A stretch of DNA of 64,000 nucleotides from Celeribacter sp. PS-C1 (lineage in GTDB: Bacteria; Pseudomonadota; Alphaproteobacteria; Rhodobacterales; Rhodobacteraceae), in contig NZ_JAHXRW010000002.1 of NCBI RefSeq assembly GCF_019429625.1, positions 310,001 through 374,000 on the forward strand, in the 5' to 3' direction. Below the pieces are notes generated by a model. That model searched no databases. It was not told the origin of the DNA and worked only from the letters and a program-made list of their open reading frames with translations. Each line of letters begins with the position of its first letter. Position 1 is the first letter of the stretch. The translations under genes were made by a program, and so were the position numbers. This document shows positions 7,815 through 17,203 of this stretch, in pieces.

Positions 7815-8127
7815 ACGGTACATACATATAAGCCGACTGTCGAGGATGGCCTCCAACCGACCATTCTGAGGCTCGAATATCAGCATCGCGCCCTGCGCCG
7901 TCGGCAGGCCCGCGTCCGGATTTTCGCCGAAGACAGTTCCGGATTTCACGCCATACGCCAAGCCGTCGATATAGGTCCCGAGACTGAGCAAAGTTCCGTC
8001 CGCCGGACCCAGAAAAATGCCAGCGATCTGTGCACGTTGCAACATATGACCATGGCGTAGCGCCTCGACGGCATCAGCCCAAGATCTGGTGATCGATCAT
8101 ATCGTCGTAGCTGCGGTGACGCGTCAT
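7815..8127 (-). pseudogene. Ornithine cyclodeaminase family protein, frameshifted and 3'-truncated
   Basis: The frame starts with ATG at 8127, overlapping the TetR stop (ATGA), and reads MTRHRSYDDMIDHQILG before a TGA. Shifting frame near 8077-8080 restores AVEALRHGHM and then a clear N-terminal part of the ornithine cyclodeaminase/mu-crystallin family: IDGLAYGVKSGTVF, GLPTAQGAMLIFEP and AILDSRL. The similarity ends at about 7825, before the NAD-binding domain, so roughly two thirds of a usual 310-330 residue protein is missing. A one-base loss explains the frameshift. It was once translationally coupled to the TetR gene. Confidence 0.75.
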
Positions 8128-8810
8128 TGCTTGTCCTTCCTGGCCCGTTCTTCATCAGTCGGTAGCCCTGCCTTGAAACGTGCCATCTCCCGCGAGGTAG
8201 GCGGCGTTCCGCAGAAAGTCTGCACATAGGCGGGCACGCGACCCACACGCGTTACCTGGTCCTCGGACACCTGTAGCGCGATGTAGCCGATTTGGGTCAG
8301 ATAGACGGTGTTCGCCCGCACGTCGGCCTCTTCGGCATCAAAGCCAAAACGCGTGAATAGACCGCGGATTGCGTCCAGCCGCCCTACGTCAGCCCGCTGT
8401 AGACGCGCCTTCACTTCCGGAACGCCCTGAGCCCATGCGCGCACTGCGAAATCCATCTCGGGGTCGAATTTATTGCGGTGATGATAAACTGATATCAGGT
8501 TCAGAAGACCTTCTGCGATGGTTTCAGCATAGGCAGAGCAGGCGGTGATGAAAGCGCCGGTGTTTCGGGCTTCCCAATCATCCAATAGCGCCTCAAGCAG
8601 CGCGGTCCGGTCCTTGAAGAACCAATAGAAACTTGTCCGGGAGATAGCTAGGCGCGCAGCCAAAGGCTGGATTTTAACCGCGTCTACCCCGCTTTCGATC
8701 AACACCTGCCGTGCAGCGTCCAGCCAAACCTCGCGTGATCCGCGCCAGCCCGTGCTCTTATCAGAGGTGTCGGTCCCAGTATTGATAGAAGGGATTTTTT
8801 TCGTGGTCAT
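8124..8810 (-). CDS. TetR family transcriptional regulator
   Basis: A 228-residue repressor. The N-terminal TetR helix-turn-helix is clear (REVWLDAARQVLIESGVD followed by IQPLAARLAISRTSFYWFFKDRTALLEALL); the rest is an all-helical ligand domain of unknown specificity. The ATG at 8810 (MTTKK) was preferred over an in-frame start 23 codons upstream because it follows GAGGGG and gives a normal length. It is divergent from the flavoenzyme gene at 8928, with an inverted repeat between them. The target is probably the adjacent proline-betaine-like catabolic genes, some of which are now broken. Confidence 0.88.
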   Translation of the reverse strand: MTTKKIPSINTGTDTSDKSTGWRGSREVWLDAARQVLIESGVDAVKIQPLAARLAISRTSFYWFFKDRTALLEALLDDWEARNTGAFITACSAYAETIAEGLLNLISVYHHRNKFDPEMDFAVRAWAQGVPEVKARLQRADVGRLDAIRGLFTRFGFDAEEADVRANTVYLTQIGYIALQVSEDQVTRVGRVPAYVQTFCGTPPTSREMARFKAGLPTDEERARKDKQ

Positions 8811-8847
8811 GTCACGTTGATAGAGCCCCTCAAAGCATCCGGCAAGA

Positions 8848-8892
8848 AAAATGTTCATAGAAGAACCCATACTTGACATAAGTGAACATTTT
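8848..8892. promoter_or_regulatory. Inverted repeat and possible -35 box between TetR and flavoenzyme genes
   Basis: AAAATGTTCA (8848-8857) and TGAACATTTT (8883-8892) are a perfect 10-bp inverted repeat with a 25-bp spacer. Inside it lie TTGACA (8873-8878), a consensus -35 box for the rightward gene, and the small palindrome ACTTGACATAAGT. This is the natural site for the divergent TetR repressor. No strong -10 box was found. Confidence 0.55.
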
Positions 8893-8927
8893 GGATTTCC
8901 CTACGGCAACACTCGGAGACTCATCTT

Positions 8928-10979
8928 ATGTTCAAACCGTCAAAAGACCCGCTCTTGCAGCCTTTTCAGCTGAAGCACCTGACGCTGAAAAATCGCATCA
9001 TGACCACCAGTCATGAACCGGCTTATCCAGAGGATGGGATGCCCAAGGCACGGTATGTCGCCTATCATGCGGAACGGGCGAAGGCGGGCGTTGCGCTGGC
9101 GATGACGGCAGGATCGGCCGCGGTGTCGAAGGACAGCCCGCCAGTATTCAATAACATCCTGGCCTGGCGCGATGATGTGGTGCCACACATCCGCAACCTG
9201 ACCGACGCGTGCCACGATCACGGCTGCGCGGTCATGATCCAGCTGACGCACCTTGGTCGGCGCACGACCTGGAACAAGGGGCACTGGCTGCCTTCCGTTT
9301 CCTCCTCAAAGCACCGTGAACCGGCCCACAAGGCCTTTCCAAAGCTGGCCGAGGATTGGGACATCACCCGGATCATCCGCGACTTCGCCGACGCGACCGA
9401 GCGGATGAAAGAGGGCGGCATGGACGGAATCGAATTGCAGGTCTACGGCCACTTGCTGGATCAGTTCTGGTCGCCCTTGTCGAATGATCTGGACGGTCCC
9501 TATGGCGGACAGACTCTTGAGACGCGGATGCAGCTTTTGAACGACGTGCTGACGGGTATTCGCCAACGGGTCGGCGATGAGTTCATCGTCGGTGTGCGCT
9601 ATACGGCCGATGAGATTGAAGCCGGCGGGATTACTGCCGAAGAGGGCATCGAGATTTCGAAGCGCCTTGCAGCCTCTGGCATGGTTGACTTCCTTAACGT
9701 GGTCAAGGGCCGCATCCACACGGACCCCGCGATGACCGACATGATCCCAGTGCAGGGTATGAGGAACGCCCCGCACCTCGATTTTGCCGGCGCAGTGAAG
9801 GCGGCAACGGGGATGCCCACTTTCCATGCCGCCAAGATTCCGGATGTGGCCACTGCCCGGCATGCCGTGAGCGCCGGACTTCTGGACATGGTCGGGATGA
9901 CCCGTGCGCATATGGCCGATCCGCATGTAGTGAAGAAAATCATGGAGGGGCGGGAAGGCGATATCCGACCCTGCGTCGGCGCCACCTATTGCTTGGACAG
10001 GATCTATGCCGCCGGAGAAGCGTTGTGCATCCACAACGCCGCTACTGGCCGCGAATTGACCATGCCGCATGTAACACCCCCCGCCTTGGATCGGCGAAAG
10101 GTTGTCATCGTCGGGGCCGGCCCCGCCGGGCTCGAAGCCGCGCGCGTGGCGGCCGAACGGGGGCATCACGTTACCGTCTTCGAGGCCCAGCCCGATCCCG
10201 GTGGTCAAATCCGCCTGACAGCCCTGAATGACCGCAGGCGCGAGATGATTTCGATTATCGACTGGCGCATGGCCCAATGCGCCGCCCGCGACGTGGAGTT
10301 CCGCTTCAACACCTGGGCTGAGGCCGAGGACGTGCTGGCGCTGAACCCCGACGTGGTTATCGTCGCGACTGGAGGGATGCCAAACATTGAGCTGTTTGAG
10401 GGCGATGAGCCGGGGCACGTAGTTAGCGCTTGGGATGTGATCGCTGGGGATGTGAAACCGGCGAAAGAGGTGTTGATCTACGACGAAAGCGGCGATCACC
10501 CCGCGCTGATGGCGGCCGAAATCGCAGCTAAGGCTGGCGCCCATGTCGAGATCATGACTCCGGACCGCACATTCGCGCCTGACATCATGGCGATGAACCT
10601 TGTGCCCTATATGCGCACGCTTCAGGACAAGGATGTGACTTTCACCGTCACGCGACGTCTCAAGGGCGTGGAAAAGGACGGCAACCGACTGAAAGCCCTG
10701 ATCGGCACCGACTATAGCAGCCTCGTGACGGAGAAGTCTTTTGATCAGATCGTGGTGAATTATGGCACGATGCCACTGGCCGATATCTATTTCGATCTTA
10801 AGGACCGTTCCTCCAACCGCGGTGAGGTTGATCACGACGCCCTGATCGAAGGCCGTGCGCAAAATATCCGCAGTAATCCCGGCGGCAGCTTTCAGTTGTT
10901 CCGGATCGGTGATGCGGTCAGCGCCCGCAACATCCATGCCGCGATCTACGACGCGTTGCGACTGGTAAAGGATCTCTGA
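8928..10979 (+). CDS. FMN/FAD/4Fe-4S oxidoreductase, N-methylproline demethylase-like
   Basis: A 683-residue enzyme of the 2,4-dienoyl-CoA reductase/trimethylamine dehydrogenase family. Residues 1 to about 340 are an old-yellow-enzyme-type FMN barrel; then a Cys cluster region [19 protein letters not shown]; then an FAD/NAD domain starting [21 protein letters not shown]. The cluster shows three Cys where the family usually has four. Close relatives known as StcD/HpbA-type enzymes demethylate N-methylproline in proline betaine breakdown. The neighbours (proline racemase and ornithine cyclodeaminase remnants) support that assignment, which remains an inference. A GGAG site precedes the ATG by about 12 bp. 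Confidence 0.82.
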   Translation: MFKPSKDPLLQPFQLKHLTLKNRIMTTSHEPAYPEDGMPKARYVAYHAERAKAGVALAMTAGSAAVSKDSPPVFNNILAWRDDVVPHIRNLTDACHDHGCAVMIQLTHLGRRTTWNKGHWLPSVSSSKHREPAHKAFPKLAEDWDITRIIRDFADATERMKEGGMDGIELQVYGHLLDQFWSPLSNDLDGPYGGQTLETRMQLLNDVLTGIRQRVGDEFIVGVRYTADEIEAGGITAEEGIEISKRLAASGMVDFLNVVKGRIHTDPAMTDMIPVQGMRNAPHLDFAGAVKAATGMPTFHAAKIPDVATARHAVSAGLLDMVGMTRAHMADPHVVKKIMEGREGDIRPCVGATYCLDRIYAAGEALCIHNAATGRELTMPHVTPPALDRRKVVIVGAGPAGLEAARVAAERGHHVTVFEAQPDPGGQIRLTALNDRRREMISIIDWRMAQCAARDVEFRFNTWAEAEDVLALNPDVVIVATGGMPNIELFEGDEPGHVVSAWDVIAGDVKPAKEVLIYDESGDHPALMAAEIAAKAGAHVEIMTPDRTFAPDIMAMNLVPYMRTLQDKDVTFTVTRRLKGVEKDGNRLKALIGTDYSSLVTEKSFDQIVVNYGTMPLADIYFDLKDRSSNRGEVDHDALIEGRAQNIRSNPGGSFQLFRIGDAVSARNIHAAIYDALRLVKDL

Positions 10980-10980
10980 C

Positions 10981-11480
10981 ATGCGGTCTTTGAGAGCCAT
11001 TCTTGTGATTTCGGCTCCTGCCGAAGGCGAAGTAGGGGATGTCATCGTCGGTGGCGTGCTGCCGCCTCCGGGTGAAACCTTCTGGGATCAAAGCCGCTAG
11101 ATCGCTCAGGATCAGACCCTGCGCCACTTCGTGCTGAACGAACCGCGGGGCGGCGTCTTTCGCCATGTGAACCCTCTGGTGCCGCCGAGACATCTCTAGG
11201 CGCAGGCCGTGTTCATCATCATGGAGCCCGAGGACACCCTGCCCATGTCCGCCTCCAATTCAATCTGCGTGTCGACAGTGCTGCTGGATGTGGGGCTGGT
11301 GCCGATGGTGGAACCCGTGGCCGAGATGGTGCTGGAAGCCCAAGGCGGGCTTGTCCGCGTTCGGGCCGAGTGTAAGAACGGCAAGGCTGAGCGGATTTTC
11401 GTTCAGAGCGTGCCGTCCTTTCCCGGGGCTCTGGAGCGTGCGCTCGAACTTGAAGGTGTCGGCACGCTGGCACGCTGGCC
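10981..11480 (+). pseudogene. Proline racemase / hydroxyproline epimerase family, two amber codons and 3' truncation
   Basis: Starting 1 bp after the flavoenzyme stop, one continuous frame encodes the N-terminal half of a proline racemase family protein: [49 protein letters not shown] and [21 protein letters not shown] codons interrupt it at 11098-11100 (codon 40) and 11197-11199 (codon 73); the first replaces what is probably Trp. In the segment MSASNSICV the catalytic Cys is retained. The similarity ends near 11480, where an IS3-type transposase fragment begins on the other strand. Family length is about 330-350 residues, so half is lost. Confidence 0.85.
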
Positions 11481-12080
11481 GTGGAAACCGTCGGTGAATT
11501 CTTCGAGATAGATGGCTTCCTGCTTCAAGGAGCGCCAAAGCCGCTCAATAAAGATGTTGTCGAGATAGCGACCGCGCCCATCCATCGAGATACGCACATC
11601 GGCGTCGGTCAGGGTGGTAATCCATGCCGATCCAGTAAATAGCGAGCCCTGATCCGTGTTCATGATCTCGGGCGGACCATGTTTGGCGATAGCTTTGCTC
11701 AGAGCCTCGACGCAAAAGTCAGCATGCATCGTATTCGACAGGCGCCAGCTCAGCACCTTGCAGCTGTGCCAGTCCATGATCGCGACAAGATATAAGAAGC
11801 CTTAACGGCGCAGAAAGGCTGCGATCCGGCGGCTGCCGAAGAATGGGTATGTCGTGAACACCCGGTTGATCTCTTTCATAACCGCCAGCAAGTCTGAGCG
11901 GACCCGGACCGGCGCGTAATAGAACGCGGAGCGGTTGAGTTGTCCTAACTTACATTGCCGGCTGATGATCAGCTTGGGATGATCGCGCTGGATCATAGAC
12001 CGTTTCTTTGCCGTTCTCGTATCCTTTCAAACGTTCGGGATACTCCTTAGCTCACTGTCCAATTTAATGGGACCACTTCA
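11475..12080 (-). mobile_element. IS3-family element remnant (orfB fragments)
   Basis: On the minus strand the left end TGAAGTGGTCCC (12069-12080) is followed by a short piece of orfA (GYENGKETV) and then two orfB fragments. One is the N-terminal part (LNRSAFYYAPVR, TTYPFFGSRRIAAFLRR; 11996-11802); the other, after an internal deletion, is the integrase core ([57 protein letters not shown]; 11777 to about 11480). The right end is missing. A full element would be about 1.2 kb, so it is inactive. Its insertion or later deletion truncated the racemase gene. Confidence 0.82.
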
Positions 12081-12364
12081 GTCTTCGATATATCCGGTTG
12101 GCCCGCCCGGAGCACCGATGCGCTCAAGTGCTCGCTGACTCGTCCTCAGATGAGCAAGCCGGCTCTCGCTTTAATCAGGGTGCGGTCTAAAGCTTTGACG
12201 CCGCAGGAAACTTTAAATTCTCGATATTTCTGTCTGTCTCGATTGACAGCGCGATCAGCATAAGCTTACCATGTTAAGTATTGGCGGGAGGAGCATAGGT
12301 CTCGATGCTGGAGGGCATCCAGACACATGTGTCGCCAATCGCGTAGTAAATCTGGGAGGAAAGT
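12081..12364. other. Upstream region of the ABC importer operon
   Basis: No gene is seen here. A TTGACA hexamer at 12243-12248 could be a -35 box for the ABC operon, but the hexamer 17 bp later (TTACCA) is a poor -10. The ribosome site GGGAGGAAAG directly precedes the ATG at 12365. Confidence 0.35.
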
Positions 12365-13327
12365 ATGCGCACGAAATACCACACTACGAGTCTGTCTATT
12401 CCCTTGGCCTTGTCGCTTTTCGCGGCGCCTGCAGCAATGGCACAGGATATGGTCCTTGGCTTTGCCGGCGGTGCTGGCCCAACGGGCGTTCCGGCGATTC
12501 TGGCTTTGGAAAGTCTGCAGGAACAAGGCTTGTCCACGGAGGTCATCGAGTTCGATTCTCCGGATATTCTGACTCAAGCGCTGCTTAACGGGCAGGTGCA
12601 GATCGCCGTCATGGGACCGGCAACACTGTTCGCGGCGGATTTGGCCGGTGCCGACCTTCAGATGCTCGCCAAGAATAACCAAAACGATTACTTGATCATC
12701 GCCTCTCCCGAGGTTGAGAGCTGTGCTGATTTGGATGGCAAGACCGTCGCCTATCACAGCACCGGTTCAACGACGACCGCTCACCTTCTGACTTGGCTTC
12801 GGGAGACTTGCCCAGAAGCTGAGCCGAATTACATGGTTTTGTCGGGTTCCGCCAACCGTGTTGCCGCTCTTCTGAACGGTCAGATCGACGGCACGCTCGT
12901 CCGTCTCGAAGACTGGATGGCGATCACGCGTGGCGAAGACGACCGGGCTAAGGTTCTGACCATGCTGGTCGAGAGCCAAAGCGATCTGATCACCGGCGCC
13001 GTGGTCGGTAGTGCAGGTCAGATCGAAGGCTCGCGAGCGTTGATCGAGGATTTCCTCGACGAACTGGGCAACCAATTCCAGAACATCTATGCGGATCCGA
13101 TCGCCTATTCTTCCCTTGCCGTGGACTATCTCCCGGAGATGGAACTGGCCGATGTTGAAGCGGTCTACAGCCATTTCGCCGAGACCAAGATGTTCCCGCT
13201 CTCCGAAGCGCTGTCGCCTGAGAGCATCGAAGCCACACTTCAGTTCTACACGGATGCAGGCCGGATTGAACAGGGCGCGCTGAGTGTGGATCAGGTCGCC
13301 AACTTCACCTTCGGTGGCGGTGAATAA
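12365..13327 (+). CDS. ABC transporter periplasmic substrate-binding protein (NMT1/SsuA-like)
   Basis: A 320-residue secreted protein with a signal peptide ending AAPAAMAQD (residues 1-26). The pattern (VIEFDSPDILTQALLNGQVQIAVMGPATLFAADLAGADLQ, read in two lobes) and DLDGKTVAYHSTGSTTT are typical of the NMT1/THI5-SsuA-TauA-NitT class of binding proteins, which bind small anions or precursors such as sulfonates, nitrate, aromatic acids or thiamine precursors. Two Cys (SCADLDG and ETCPE) could form a disulfide. A strong ribosome site (GGGAGGAAAG) fixes the start. First gene of a four-gene importer operon; the substrate cannot be read from sequence. Confidence 0.88.
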   Translation: MRTKYHTTSLSIPLALSLFAAPAAMAQDMVLGFAGGAGPTGVPAILALESLQEQGLSTEVIEFDSPDILTQALLNGQVQIAVMGPATLFAADLAGADLQMLAKNNQNDYLIIASPEVESCADLDGKTVAYHSTGSTTTAHLLTWLRETCPEAEPNYMVLSGSANRVAALLNGQIDGTLVRLEDWMAITRGEDDRAKVLTMLVESQSDLITGAVVGSAGQIEGSRALIEDFLDELGNQFQNIYADPIAYSSLAVDYLPEMELADVEAVYSHFAETKMFPLSEALSPESIEATLQFYTDAGRIEQGALSVDQVANFTFGGGE

Positions 13328-13330
13328 GTT

Positions 13331-14146
13331 ATGACGGCCAACGTCTTACAAAAGGGGCATGCCACTTCAGTGCGGCATGTTCTCGAACTGCGTCGCCCAA
13401 TGTCTGCATGGCAGGCCTCGGTGGCGCGTCTTGTGGCTTTCATAATCTTTGCCGGCCTCTGGGAGTGGGGCGCGACATCGGCAAACTCGATCCTCATCCC
13501 GACTTTCACGGAAACGGCAAAGGCGCTGTTTGAAACCATGTTCGTGACAGGCGATGTCTGGCCCGCGCTTTGGATCAGCAACATTCCGATGTTGATCGGA
13601 TACGGAATCTCCGTCGCCGTCTCCGTGCCACTTGGCCTTGCCATGGCGCGTTGGACGGTGGCCGACCGTATGCTGAACCCGATCACGGCCTTGATGCTGG
13701 CCCTGCCGATCGCGCCTCTGGTGCCGGTGGTTCTGGTGGCACTGGGGATGGGAATGACACCAAAAGTTGTCATCATCATCCTGTTCTCTTGGGTCTTCAT
13801 CACCACCAACGTGCGCGCAGGCACCCGCCAAGTGGATCGTCATCTGGTGGAAATGGCGCGCAGTTTTGGCGCATCCGAGCGCGAGGTCTGGTTTCGTATC
13901 TTGATTCCGGGCGCGATCCCGGCGGTGTTTGCTGGACTTCGCATCGGTCTGGGGCGCGCATTTGCAGGCATGGTGATCGTTGAATTGATCATGCTTCCGG
14001 TCGGCATCGGCGCACAGCTCATGGATTATCGTGGAGATTTCAAAGCCGATCTTCTCTACGCAACCACAATCGTCGTCGTGATGGAGGCCGTGCTGCTGGC
14101 CATTGCGATGCAGGCGTTCGAACGCCACCTTATTAGATGGAAATAA
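13331..14146 (+). CDS. ABC transporter permease 1
   Basis: A 271-residue inner-membrane permease of the SsuC/TauC/NitT type with about six membrane helices. The EAA loop that contacts the ATPase is MARSFGASEREVWFRILIPG, with the conserved Gly. It starts 3 bp after the binding-protein gene. A second, different permease follows the ATPase gene, so the channel is probably a heterodimer; importers of this class often use a homodimer, which makes the two-permease arrangement slightly unusual. Confidence 0.9.
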   Translation: MTANVLQKGHATSVRHVLELRRPMSAWQASVARLVAFIIFAGLWEWGATSANSILIPTFTETAKALFETMFVTGDVWPALWISNIPMLIGYGISVAVSVPLGLAMARWTVADRMLNPITALMLALPIAPLVPVVLVALGMGMTPKVVIIILFSWVFITTNVRAGTRQVDRHLVEMARSFGASEREVWFRILIPGAIPAVFAGLRIGLGRAFAGMVIVELIMLPVGIGAQLMDYRGDFKADLLYATTIVVVMEAVLLAIAMQAFERHLIRWK

Positions 14147-14150
14147 TCAG

Positions 14151-14927
14151 ATGTCTTCGATCATTGATATTAAGGGCATGTCCCACGCATACGGCGGCGC
14201 AGGGGGAACTTTAGCCCTATCCGACGTGAATCTCGAAATCCGCAAGAATGAATTCGTCACTTTGCTGGGGCCGTCCGGCTGCGGCAAAACCACTTTGATG
14301 CGGGCCATCGGCGGCCTTGTGACGCCAACCTCCGGCAGCGTTCTGGTCAACGGAAAACAGGTGCGCGGTCCCAACCTCGATTGCGCCATCGTGTTCCAGA
14401 ACTTTGCGCTGATGCCATGGGCCAGCGTGTTGCAGAATGTCGCTTTCGGTCTCGAAATGCGCGGCGTCGGCAAGGCTGAGCGCATGGAAAAGGCCCGCGA
14501 GGCGATCGCTCTGGTCGGTTTGAGAGGTTTTGAGGACAAATATCCTAAACAGCTTTCCGGCGGTATGCAGCAACGTGTTGGCTTGGCGCGCGCTTTGGTG
14601 GTTTCGACGCCGATCATGTTGATGGATGAACCCTTCGGTGCATTAGATCAGCAAACCCGCCGCTATATGCAGGAAGAGCTGCTCAACATCTGGCAACAGG
14701 ATCAGCGCAGCGTCGTCTTTGTGACGCACGACATGGAAGAGGCCATCCTGCTCGCCGACCGCGTCGTGCTCATGTCGAACCGCCCGGGGCGCATCGAAGA
14801 GGTGCTGGACATCAATTTCGAACGCCCGCGCAACCCGGAAGAGGTGGAGCGAATGCCGGAATTCATCGAGCTCAAAGAATACCTCTGGAACCGTCTGCGC
14901 CAGATGCATGAGATGAGCGCCGCATGA
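14151..14927 (+). CDS. ABC transporter ATP-binding protein
   Basis: A 258-residue ATPase subunit. Walker A GPSGCGKTT, Q-loop FQNFALMPW, signature LSGGMQQRVGLARAL, Walker B IMLMDEPF and the H-loop VFVTHDMEEA are all intact. The ATG at 14151 starts 4 bp after the first permease stop; a longer frame upstream would overlap the permease and adds no family sequence. Its end overlaps the second permease by 4 bp (ATGA), so the operon is translationally coupled. Confidence 0.93.
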   Translation: MSSIIDIKGMSHAYGGAGGTLALSDVNLEIRKNEFVTLLGPSGCGKTTLMRAIGGLVTPTSGSVLVNGKQVRGPNLDCAIVFQNFALMPWASVLQNVAFGLEMRGVGKAERMEKAREAIALVGLRGFEDKYPKQLSGGMQQRVGLARALVVSTPIMLMDEPFGALDQQTRRYMQEELLNIWQQDQRSVVFVTHDMEEAILLADRVVLMSNRPGRIEEVLDINFERPRNPEEVERMPEFIELKEYLWNRLRQMHEMSAA

Positions 14928-15724
14928 CCTCCGCTGTTCAAAAACGTCCGATCACAGGACCTGAGCCAACAGCGATTGAGCGTTGGCTGCGGGAGCTTTC
15001 GTCGAACTGGGGCGGCATCGCTTTGATCGCCCTGTTCTGGGAAATCGCCGGTCGGCTGCTCAATCAGCTTTGGCTGCCGCCCTTCTCAAAGGTCGTGGCC
15101 CGGTTGTGGGATTTGCTCACCGACGGCACGCTTGCGCCGCATATCCTGTCCAGCCTCACCGTTCTGGTCACGGGCTTTGCGATTGCCTTGGTCTTTGGGT
15201 TGATCATCGGCACGCTGATGGGGCTGTCCTCATGGGTCAATGCCGCGCTGGACATCTATGTGAACAGCTTTCTGTTCACACCCGGCCTGATCTTTGCGCC
15301 GATCCTCTTTGCGATCTTCGGCCTTTCGGATGCGACCCGTGTAAGCGTGGTGGTGATCTATGCGATGTTCATCATCATTATCAACACCGCCGCCGCCGTC
15401 CGGCATGTGGATCGCCCACTGTTGGAAATGGCCGCCTCTTATGGCGCCAGCCGCTGGACCGCTCTGGTGCGCATCGTTATGCCGGATGCTTTCCCTCTGA
15501 TCATTGCCGGGATCCGCATGGGCGTCGGTCGTGCCGTCAAAGGGATGGTCAACGGCGAGATGTTCATCGCCCTCATCGGGATCGGTGGTCAGGCCGCCAA
15601 ATTTGGCAAACAGTTCGACTTTACCTCTGTCTGGGCCATCTCCGTGTTCATCATGGTGATCGCCGTCATCATCAATCAGAGCGTCAGCCGGATTGAACAG
15701 CGTCTGACCCGCTGGGTGGGTTGA
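14924..15724 (+). CDS. ABC transporter permease 2
   Basis: A 266-residue permease of the same SsuC/TauC-type family as permease 1, with five or six membrane helices and the EAA loop MAASYGASRWTALVRIVMPD. The start overlaps the ATPase gene (ATGA). It is the last gene of the operon; a GC-rich hairpin follows 8 bp after the stop. With permease 1 it likely forms a heterodimeric channel. Confidence 0.9.
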   Translation: MTSAVQKRPITGPEPTAIERWLRELSSNWGGIALIALFWEIAGRLLNQLWLPPFSKVVARLWDLLTDGTLAPHILSSLTVLVTGFAIALVFGLIIGTLMGLSSWVNAALDIYVNSFLFTPGLIFAPILFAIFGLSDATRVSVVVIYAMFIIIINTAAAVRHVDRPLLEMAASYGASRWTALVRIVMPDAFPLIIAGIRMGVGRAVKGMVNGEMFIALIGIGGQAAKFGKQFDFTSVWAISVFIMVIAVIINQSVSRIEQRLTRWVG

Positions 15725-15732
15725 GGCGACAG

Positions 15733-15758
15733 GGCCGACCGGTTTGCCCCGGTCGGCC
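15733..15758. terminator. GC-rich hairpin between convergent operons
   Basis: GGCCGACCGG (15733-15742) and CCGGTCGGCC (15749-15758) form a 10-bp perfect stem with a 6-nt loop, placed between the convergent ABC operon and the MarR gene. There is no strong T run on either side, so intrinsic termination may be weak. Confidence 0.55.
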
Positions 15759-15767
15759 GCTACGACG

Positions 15768-16235
15768 TCAGTCGAGTTTCTTTAGAAGTACATTCAGATC
15801 CGTGAGCAGACCGGTCATCATGCTGCGCCCGAGCATCTCTTCGATTTCCAGATTTATAACATTGATCTGAGGGCTGATTTTTTCAATTAAATCAAAACCC
15901 TCAGGCGTCAAAGACACAAGGCGTCGCCGACCGTCACTTGCGTCTTTTTCCATCATGACGAGATTGCGGCTTTCCAAATTTTTTAGCATCCGGGTCAACG
16001 AGGGCGGCAGAATGCAGCCCATTTCTGCCAAGGTGGTGGCATCCGTGCAGCCTTCTTCACGCAAGATACGAATGACCCGCCATTGTTGCTCGGTGATCTC
16101 ATGTGCATGCAGCACAGGCCGCAAGCGTTCCATCAACGCCTCGCGGGCGCGCAGTAGGACCATTGGCAACGTATTGCGTGTGTTCGCAAGGCCGTCTGCA
16201 CTATGTTCAACGATTTCTTGCGTGGACTTATTCAT
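15768..16235 (-). CDS. MarR family transcriptional regulator (HpaR-like)
   Basis: A 155-residue winged helix-turn-helix regulator. The pattern LRPVLHAHEITEQQWRVIRILREEG, then TTLAEMGCILPPSLTRMLKNLESRNLV and KDASDGRRRLVSLTPEG is that of MarR proteins of the HpaR subgroup, many of which answer to aromatic acids. It converges on the ABC importer operon, whose substrate is unknown. Palindromic ACAAT/ATTGT sites lie 56-93 bp upstream of its start and probably serve autoregulation. A link with the importer is inferred from position only. Confidence 0.88.
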   Translation of the reverse strand: MNKSTQEIVEHSADGLANTRNTLPMVLLRAREALMERLRPVLHAHEITEQQWRVIRILREEGCTDATTLAEMGCILPPSLTRMLKNLESRNLVMMEKDASDGRRRLVSLTPEGFDLIEKISPQINVINLEIEEMLGRSMMTGLLTDLNVLLKKLD

Positions 16236-16290
16236 AGAGGAACACCCTGCCTTCTGACTTAGTTTTTAGCTGGCGGAGCAGCTTAAAGAC

Positions 16291-16328
16291 ACAATTATTG
16301 ATTGTAATAGTGCCAGCATACAAATTGT
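16291..16328. promoter_or_regulatory. Two small palindromes upstream of the MarR gene (candidate operators)
   Basis: ACAAT-N5-ATTGT (16291-16305) and ACAAATTGT (16320-16328) lie in the AT-rich region upstream of the MarR-type gene. MarR proteins commonly bind such short AT-rich palindromes, so these are candidate autoregulatory operators. No -10/-35 pair was assigned with confidence. Confidence 0.4.
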
Positions 16329-16417
16329 GGTGCGATGCTTTCTAGGTCGATCAGCAGACTTTGGTACATTTATGTGATGACGCGCTCTAACTGATTTTCA
16401 CACTATGGAAAGGAAGC

Positions 16418-17203
16418 TCATCCAATTGAGCTGCATGATGCCTGCTTTGCGATGACAAAGGTCGTTGACGCCAAAGAACGCCTCGTCCCATGGCAAGCTC
16501 TGAAAATTGCGGGGTTCTCGTCTCCACAGCGAAACTCGGAAATCCGCCGCTTGCCCACTAAACGCGCGCCTCCGACTAAGGCGGGCCTCAAAAAACGAGC
16601 TATTCCGCGCCTAATTTTTTTCCTTCCACTTTTCCCATCGCCGCCGCTTCCGTATCCGGCGACTGTCGCCCATGATAAGACGTTTTCTATCCGCCCTCGA
16701 ACACGGGCTGCGGTTTCCGTCTTCTCTTTCCAAATGGGTTCAAGGACACGCAGCACATCCTGCACAGTGATGTCGGACACATCTCTCCTCCCGAGAACGG
16801 GCACTGCATAGGTGTCGAGCGTCGAACGCCATTGCTTACGATGTTTTTCGTTCCGAAATTCGGACAGTTTTCCGGCAAGGTATTTCTCGACCGCGTCGCT
16901 GAAAGTCAGTCCTGCGCGCGCCTCACGCTTTTCGGCAAGAGGATCTCCTCCGAGCATGGCCTTGCCGCGGTTTTCGAGCGCCACCCGTCGCGCAGTCGCT
17001 AGAGTGACCGCAGGAGGGCTCCCCAACCCAAGCTCGCACCGCTTCCCGCGAATGGTAATGCGCTGCACCCACTGCTTTGAACCGCTTTGGGTCACGCGCA
17101 GGAATAGCCCCTGGCCATCGAAGTATTTTCCGGGTTCGGTGTCAGTTTATCCGAAACGCGCAGACAAGGCCCGCTCCGGTCTCCTGATATTTTGGTGAGG
17201 CAT
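16418..17203 (-). pseudogene. Tyrosine-type site-specific integrase (P4-like), broken
   Basis: From ATG at 17203 the frame reads an N terminus typical of P4-type island integrases (LSARF), meets TAA at 17147-17149 (codon 19), then continues in the same frame with GKYFDGQGLFLRVTQSGSKQW, the arm-binding domain, and the core-binding domain (LTFSDAVEKYLAGKLSEF through RGRIENVLSWATVAGYG). Similarity is lost after about 16640, before the catalytic domain, so the Arg/His/Tyr catalytic residues are absent. Family proteins are about 400 residues. A remnant of a genomic island or prophage; no matching att repeat or tRNA target was recognised. Confidence 0.8.
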
